The position numbers and the translations under genes were made by a program. Below are positions 5,546 through 9,042 of a stretch of DNA of 9,042 bases, one piece after another (the first letter of the stretch is position 1; every line of letters begins with the position of its first letter). Source of the stretch: Phycisphaerae bacterium. GTDB taxonomy: Bacteria > Planctomycetota > Phycisphaerae > Tepidisphaerales > Tepidisphaeraceae. The notes beneath the pieces were generated by a model. It did no database searches. It was not told where the DNA came from and saw nothing but the letters and a program-made list of their open reading frames with translations. Location: the NCBI GenBank assembly GCA_014380825.1, contig JACMJD010000674.1, positions 1 to 9,042 of the forward strand. Direction: 5' to 3'.

Positions 5546-6520
5546 CTAATGAATCCCGCTCGCTGCTAACCATCGTTCGGCATCGAGCGCGGCTTTGCAG
5601 CCCATGCCGGCGGCGGTGATCGCTTGTTTGTAGATCGGATCGGCGACGTCGCCGGCGGCGAAGACACCTTCGACGCTCGTCGTCGTGCGATACGTGTCTC
5701 TCAAGATGATGAACCCTTTCGGGTCCAACTCCAGTTGTCCGTTCAGGAATTTCGTGTTCGGCGTATGACCGATCGCGACGAACAGCCCCGGCGCGTCGAC
5801 CGAACGTGTCTCGCCGGTCTGCACGTTCTTGATCTTCACGCCCGTCATGCCTTTTTCGCTATCACCCAGGACTTCTTCGACGACCGAAAACCACAGCGGC
5901 TTCACCTTCGGGTTCGACAGGATGCGGTCGGCCATCACTTTGCTGGCGCGCAGTTGATCGCGGCGATGCACGAGATAAACGGTGCTGGCGAACTTGGTGA
6001 GATACCCGCCTTCTTCCGCGGCTGAATCTCCACCGCCGACGACGATCAGCGGCTGATTGCGGAAGCGCGGCAGCGCGCCATCGCACACAGCGCATGCGCT
6101 CACACCGTGATTCTTGAATCGCTCTTCGGATTCCAGGCCGAGATAATTCGCACTCGCGCCGGTCGAGATAATTACCGAATGCGCCTCGACGGTCTTCCCC
6201 GCGCTATCGGTCATCGAGAACGGCCGTTTTTTCAGATCGATACTGACGATGTCTTCGGTCACCACGCGCGTGCCGAACCGGATCGACTGTTCGCGCATTC
6301 GCACCATCAGCTCCGGGCCGGAAACGCTTTCGGGAAATCCGGGGAAGTTCTCGACTTCAGTGGTGAGATTGAGCTGTCCCAGCGGCAACGTGCCGCGAAG
6401 CCGATTTTCTTCGGATATCGCGCCTTCATAAAGGACCGGATCGAGATTTGCGCGGGCCGCATAAATCGCCGCCGTCCAACCTGCCGGGCCTGAGCCGATG
6501 ATCACGAGCTTTTCTGGCAT
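5546..6520 (-). CDS. trxB: Thioredoxin-disulfide reductase TrxB
   Basis: TrxB passes electrons from NADPH through FAD and a redox-active disulfide to thioredoxin in the cytoplasm. The 324-aa product shows GSGPAG (9-14, FAD), the active pair Cys143/Cys146 in CAVCDG (the classic enzyme has CATC), GGGDSAAEE (162-170) with HRRDQLR (185-191) for NADPH 2'-phosphate recognition, and the C-terminal FAD segment VFAAGDV. An extra loop (about 36-50, [15 protein letters not shown]) precedes [11 protein letters not shown] and is longer than in the E. coli type; I associate this variant with planctomycetes. ATG 6520 is chosen because the GSGPAG motif must lie near the N-terminus. The longer frame to 6601 adds unrelated residues and overlaps miaA. 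miaA ends 31 nt upstream. No trxA is in the window. Confidence 0.95.
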   Translation of the reverse strand: MPEKLVIIGSGPAGWTAAIYAARANLDPVLYEGAISEENRLRGTLPLGQLNLTTEVENFPGFPESVSGPELMVRMREQSIRFGTRVVTEDIVSIDLKKRPFSMTDSAGKTVEAHSVIISTGASANYLGLESEERFKNHGVSACAVCDGALPRFRNQPLIVVGGGDSAAEEGGYLTKFASTVYLVHRRDQLRASKVMADRILSNPKVKPLWFSVVEEVLGDSEKGMTGVKIKNVQTGETRSVDAPGLFVAIGHTPNTKFLNGQLELDPKGFIILRDTYRTTTSVEGVFAAGDVADPIYKQAITAAGMGCKAALDAERWLAASGIH

Positions 6521-6526
6521 ATGCTG

Positions 6527-6532
6527 ATTGTA
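6527..6532 (-). promoter_or_regulatory. Possible -10 box directly before trxB
   Basis: TACAAT on the minus strand ends 6 nt before the trxB ATG, inside the 31-nt gap after miaA. A transcript from it would start at or next to the start codon. No clear -35 is seen and trxB also has no Shine-Dalgarno site, so an internal, leaderless promoter is possible but unproven. Confidence 0.25.
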
Positions 6533-6551
6533 GGGGAGGATTTGATTTTGA

Positions 6552-7469
6552 TCACGTGGCCAAAACGGCGTCGCGAAGGGCGTTAACGTCCGTCGCCCCA
6601 TCCATCCACGTCACGTTGGGAAATCGCCTGAACCACTTCATCTGCCGCCGGGCGAGCTGTCTCGTGGCAATCTTGATCTGTTCGATTGCGTCGTCTAATG
6701 AAATTCGTGCCGCCAGATGATCGAGCAGTTCTGCGTACCCCGTTGCTTCAGACGCGGTCTTCGAGAGCGTGCCATACTTCGCGACCAGGCCGCGGGTTTC
6801 ATCCACCCAACCAGCTGCGATCATCTGCTTTACGCGGGCGTTGATGCGCCGGTTCAGCGCGTCGCGTTCCCACGTCAGGCCGATCCAGCGGGCGTCGAAC
6901 TTCGGCTGCTGCGATTTCCAATGCGTTTGAAACGACGAGATCGGCTGCCCGGTGAGCTCGAACACTTCCAGCGCGCGAATCAATCGCCGGCGATCGTTCA
7001 GATGTATTCGCTCGGCGGCGGCGGGGTCGACCGATTGCAGGCGGGCAAGCAGCTCGGCCGTCTCTTCGGTTGACAGTCGCGCGCGGATCGCTTCATCCGC
7101 GCCGGGCCCCTCGAAGATTCCTTCGAACAGCGACTTGAAATACAGCGGCGTGCCGCCCGTGACGATCAGCGGAATCTGTCGAGCCTGCGCATCGCGAATC
7201 ACCGCCTCGGCCAATTCGACGAACGTCGCGACGGTGAATGTTTCGTTGGGATCGATCATGTCGATCAGGTGATGCGGAACGCGGGCGCGCTCCGCATTGC
7301 TCGGCTTTGCCGTGCCGATGTTCATGCCGCGGTAGACCTGCATGGAATCAACGGACAGGATTTCTGCGCCGGGCATCGAGCGCGCCAACTCAATCGCCAG
7401 CGCAGATTTTCCCGACGCGGTGGGCCCGATGATTACCAGGATTTGCGGCGACGAATCTGCAACTGCCAT
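6552..7469 (-). CDS. miaA: tRNA dimethylallyltransferase MiaA
   Basis: MiaA transfers a dimethylallyl group from DMAPP to N6 of A37 in tRNAs that read codons starting with U, giving i6A37. The 305-aa product has the P-loop-like GPTASGKS (15-22), DSMQVYRG (41-48), GGTPLY (105-110; the Pro replaces a variable residue), [12 protein letters not shown] (158-169) and the C-terminal [14 protein letters not shown] (269-282), all in family order. ATG 7469 is preferred because it places the P-loop at the usual distance and has AGGA 9 nt upstream. A GTG at 7538 would extend the protein by 23 basic residues and overlap the TGA of the preceding lipoprotein gene as GTGA, a layout that could favour coupling. 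trxB follows after 31 nt. MiaB, which thiolates i6A37 further, is not in the window. Confidence 0.96.
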   Translation of the reverse strand: MAVADSSPQILVIIGPTASGKSALAIELARSMPGAEILSVDSMQVYRGMNIGTAKPSNAERARVPHHLIDMIDPNETFTVATFVELAEAVIRDAQARQIPLIVTGGTPLYFKSLFEGIFEGPGADEAIRARLSTEETAELLARLQSVDPAAAERIHLNDRRRLIRALEVFELTGQPISSFQTHWKSQQPKFDARWIGLTWERDALNRRINARVKQMIAAGWVDETRGLVAKYGTLSKTASEATGYAELLDHLAARISLDDAIEQIKIATRQLARRQMKWFRRFPNVTWMDGATDVNALRDAVLAT

Positions 7470-7534
7470 CTCGATCAATCCTGGTTTCTTCGGCTTCCTC
7501 TCCCGCAACGCTCGGTGAGGCGACAATGCGAGTT

Positions 7535-7936
7535 TCACTTCACGCGGAAGTCGTAAATCACAAACTTCGCCGACAGCGGGGCGAGCAATTCTTGCACCGC
7601 TTTTTTGTGGATCGGATGCTCATCGTACTCGCGCAGCGCCTGCTCACTGGCGAAGGTGATCACGACCGCGACGTCAAACCCGGATTCGACGCCTGGCCGG
7701 GTCGACGGCAGCACCTGGCCGGCGCTCACGCGCAGCACGCCGGGGATTTGCGTGAACGTCTTGCTGCGCTCGATCAGTTGCTGTCGCTGTGATTCGTTGC
7801 CCGGCTGTTTCAGCCAGACGACGACGATGTGCTCAATCTGGCCGTCGCGCGATGGGCGCATCGAAGCGCAACCGTCCACCACCATCAGGATAACGATCAG
7901 CGATCCGATACCAGTTCTTCGTCCAATGTTTTGCAT
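7535..7936 (-). CDS. Dabb (stress-responsive alpha/beta barrel) domain lipoprotein
   Basis: The 133-aa product starts with a basic patch (RR at 6-7), a hydrophobic segment (IGSLIVILMVV) and a lipobox-like V20-D21-G22-C23, so it is probably a lipoprotein anchored at Cys23; Asp at -2 is atypical. The rest (about 33-133) matches the Dabb/ferredoxin-like barrel fold: IEHIVVVWLK, a helix, IPGV, then FDVAVVITFASEQALREYDE and HPIHKKAV. Such barrels usually dimerise; this one has no assigned substrate. ATG 7936 is chosen for its good ribosome site (GGGAAGGACCG before ATG) and because longer versions lose the signal peptide. It begins 40 nt inside the queG 3' end and leads into miaA. The fold is confident, the role unknown. 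Confidence 0.86.
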   Translation of the reverse strand: MQNIGRRTGIGSLIVILMVVDGCASMRPSRDGQIEHIVVVWLKQPGNESQRQQLIERSKTFTQIPGVLRVSAGQVLPSTRPGVESGFDVAVVITFASEQALREYDEHPIHKKAVQELLAPLSAKFVIYDFRVK

Positions 7937-8910
7937 CGGTCCTTCCCTTTCAGATTCGCCTGGACGATCCTCGCATTTCGCTGAAGCTGCGGCAGTTTCA
8001 CGCGTTTCATCGCGCTGCCGCGCAGCGAGGAGCGATAATCTTCCTGCGACCACTCCTGCACGCGTCGCAAATCGATCGTGCCGGTTGCGAAGCGCGGTTG
8101 AAGCGATGCGTCCATCGCAATCGGCGCTTTACTGTTCCACGGGCAGACGTCCTGGCAGATATCGCAGCCGTACAACCATTCGCCGATCGCGGGATGAAAT
8201 TCTGTTGGGATGTCGTCGCGATGTTCGATCGTCAGATACGAAATGCACCGCCGTGCGTCGAGTTTGTACGGCTCGGTGATCGCTCCGGTGGGACACGCGT
8301 CGATGCACCGGCGACACGTGCCGCAGCGGTCGATCGCGGGTTGGTCGATCGGCAATTCGAGCGTCGTGATCACTTCGCCCAGCAGCAGCCACGAGCCGAT
8401 CTGTTCGTTGATCAAACAGGTGTTCTTGCCGATCCACCCGACGCCCGCGCGGGCGGCCAATTCCTTTTCCATGACCGGCGCGGTGTCGACCGAGCAGCGC
8501 GTCTGCGCGCCCGGCGCCCGTGTTTTAACCCAGTCGGCAAGCTCGTGAAGTTTCGACTTGATCGTTTCGTGATAGTCGTCGCCCAGCGCGTATCGAGCGA
8601 TTCGGCCGTGATGCTGGCGATCGTCTTCGACAATTGGCTCCAGCTCGACGTGATAATTTATCGCCACGCAGATAACACTTCTCGCGCCAGTCACGTACGC
8701 GCTCGGATCCGTTCGCTCGGCAAAACGGTTGTGCAGATATTGCATGGAGCCGGCCTGCCCGTCGTCCAGCCAGTCGCGCAAGTAGTCTCGATACATCGAC
8801 GGCGTGGCCGGCGCGATGCCGACGAGATCGAAACCGATCTGTCGGGCGCGCTGACGAATCTGAGCGGTCAGTTCGTGTGCGTCGAGTTGTTGGACGGAAC
8901 ATTCGGGCAT
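7897..8910 (-). CDS. queG: Epoxyqueuosine reductase QueG
   Basis: QueG is the cobalamin-dependent, double [4Fe-4S] enzyme that reduces epoxyqueuosine to queuosine at wobble position 34 of tRNAs for Tyr, His, Asn and Asp. The 337-aa product has the substrate-side VDTAPVMEKELA with Asp142, GWIGKNTCLI (158-167), the first ferredoxin-type cluster CGTCRRCIDACP (Cys196, 199, 202, 206) and the second set with Cys222 (RRCISYLTIE) plus Cys249, Cys252 and Cys256 (CDICQDVCPWN). The C-terminal region is moderate in length and lacks a full HEAT extension. ATG 8910 is the only good start. It has a weak GAAGA upstream and an extended -10 box 18 nt away. It is the first gene of the minus-strand block, and its end overlaps the lipoprotein gene by 40 nt. 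No other queuosine genes are present. Confidence 0.97.
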   Translation of the reverse strand: MPECSVQQLDAHELTAQIRQRARQIGFDLVGIAPATPSMYRDYLRDWLDDGQAGSMQYLHNRFAERTDPSAYVTGARSVICVAINYHVELEPIVEDDRQHHGRIARYALGDDYHETIKSKLHELADWVKTRAPGAQTRCSVDTAPVMEKELAARAGVGWIGKNTCLINEQIGSWLLLGEVITTLELPIDQPAIDRCGTCRRCIDACPTGAITEPYKLDARRCISYLTIEHRDDIPTEFHPAIGEWLYGCDICQDVCPWNSKAPIAMDASLQPRFATGTIDLRRVQEWSQEDYRSSLRGSAMKRVKLPQLQRNARIVQANLKGKDRCKTLDEELVSDR

Positions 8911-8928
8911 TGGATCTTCGTTGGTGTA

Positions 8929-8937
8929 AGTATAACA
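8929..8937 (-). promoter_or_regulatory. Extended -10 promoter of queG and downstream genes
   Basis: On the minus strand TGTTATACT is an extended -10 box (TG-T-TATACT) ending 18 nt before the queG ATG, giving a predicted leader of about 11 nt. The place where a -35 would be lies within the arm of the palindromic repeat upstream and does not resemble TTGACA. This is the likely promoter of the queG-to-trxB block. Confidence 0.45.
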
Positions 8938-8941
8938 GTTT

Positions 8942-9003
8942 GCCGCTCGCGGCGTCGCAGATCAGGAAGTATGGATCGCCGCATTTGCGACGCCGCAAGC
9001 GGC
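8942..9003. repeat. Palindromic REP-like element upstream of queG
   Basis: GCCGCTCGCGGCGTCGCA (8942-8959) and TGCGACGCCGCAAGCGGC (8986-9003) are reverse complements over 18 bp with one mismatch, around a 26-nt spacer. Each arm also contains a self-complementary core, GCCGC-TC-GCGGC and GCCGC-AA-GCGGC. This two-level symmetry is typical of REP-type repeats. It differs in sequence from the 3464-3572 element. It might also terminate a gene lying beyond the right edge. The remaining bases to 9042 show nothing I can assign. Confidence 0.7.
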
Positions 9004-9042
9004 GGGACGCGCAGAGTGACAACGCTAAGCATTCGAATTATC

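Noticed and set aside
5409..5573. N-terminal extension of RnpA to an ATG at 5573
   Set aside because: It overlaps trxB and adds 55 residues unlike the family; the RnpA domain begins at 5408.
7470..7538. GTG start for MiaA at 7538
   Set aside because: It places the P-loop unusually far from the N-terminus. Kept only as an alternative because of the GTGA overlap with the preceding stop.

Overview
The window is a compact, GC-rich stretch of bacterial chromosome that carries mostly housekeeping genes. The best lineage guess is Planctomycetota, possibly the Phycisphaerae side. This is an inference from protein character: a flavin-dependent ThyX, a thioredoxin reductase with an extra loop before its NFPGFP segment, the LOG and ThyX variants, and weak or absent Shine-Dalgarno sites. 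No 16S rRNA or marker alignment is available here.

Layout, plus strand first. A multipass membrane protein (about 61-1074) resembles a degenerate Na+/Ca2+ exchanger and is followed 17 nt later by thyX (1092-1991). A small MNT-type nucleotidyltransferase-like gene (1988-2530, minus) runs into the thyX stop codon and is divergent from a LOG-family gene (2609-3454, plus). Next come a palindromic mobile-type repeat (3464-3572), a tRNA-Ala(UGC) gene on the minus strand with a good promoter and terminator (3585-3657), and an M42 aminopeptidase gene (3728-4831, plus).

The right half is one minus-strand block, read from 8910 down to 4816: queG, a Dabb-domain lipoprotein, miaA, trxB, rnpA and yidD. 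Genes overlap or lie close together except for a 137-nt gap between trxB and rnpA. Three of the six products mature tRNA: QueG acts at wobble position 34, MiaA at A37, and RnpA in 5'-leader removal. The other three serve redox balance (TrxB), membrane-protein insertion (YidD) and an unknown envelope role (Dabb lipoprotein). A second, unrelated palindromic repeat lies just upstream of queG at the right edge.

I see no CRISPR array, prophage, transposase, secondary-metabolite cluster or obvious new defence system. The points most worth following up are the exchanger-like protein that has Met in place of the usual Glu in both alpha-repeats, the two palindromic repeat elements (one doubling as a tRNA terminator, one covering the queG -35 region), -10 boxes set almost on top of start codons, and the lipoprotein embedded in a tRNA-modification operon.
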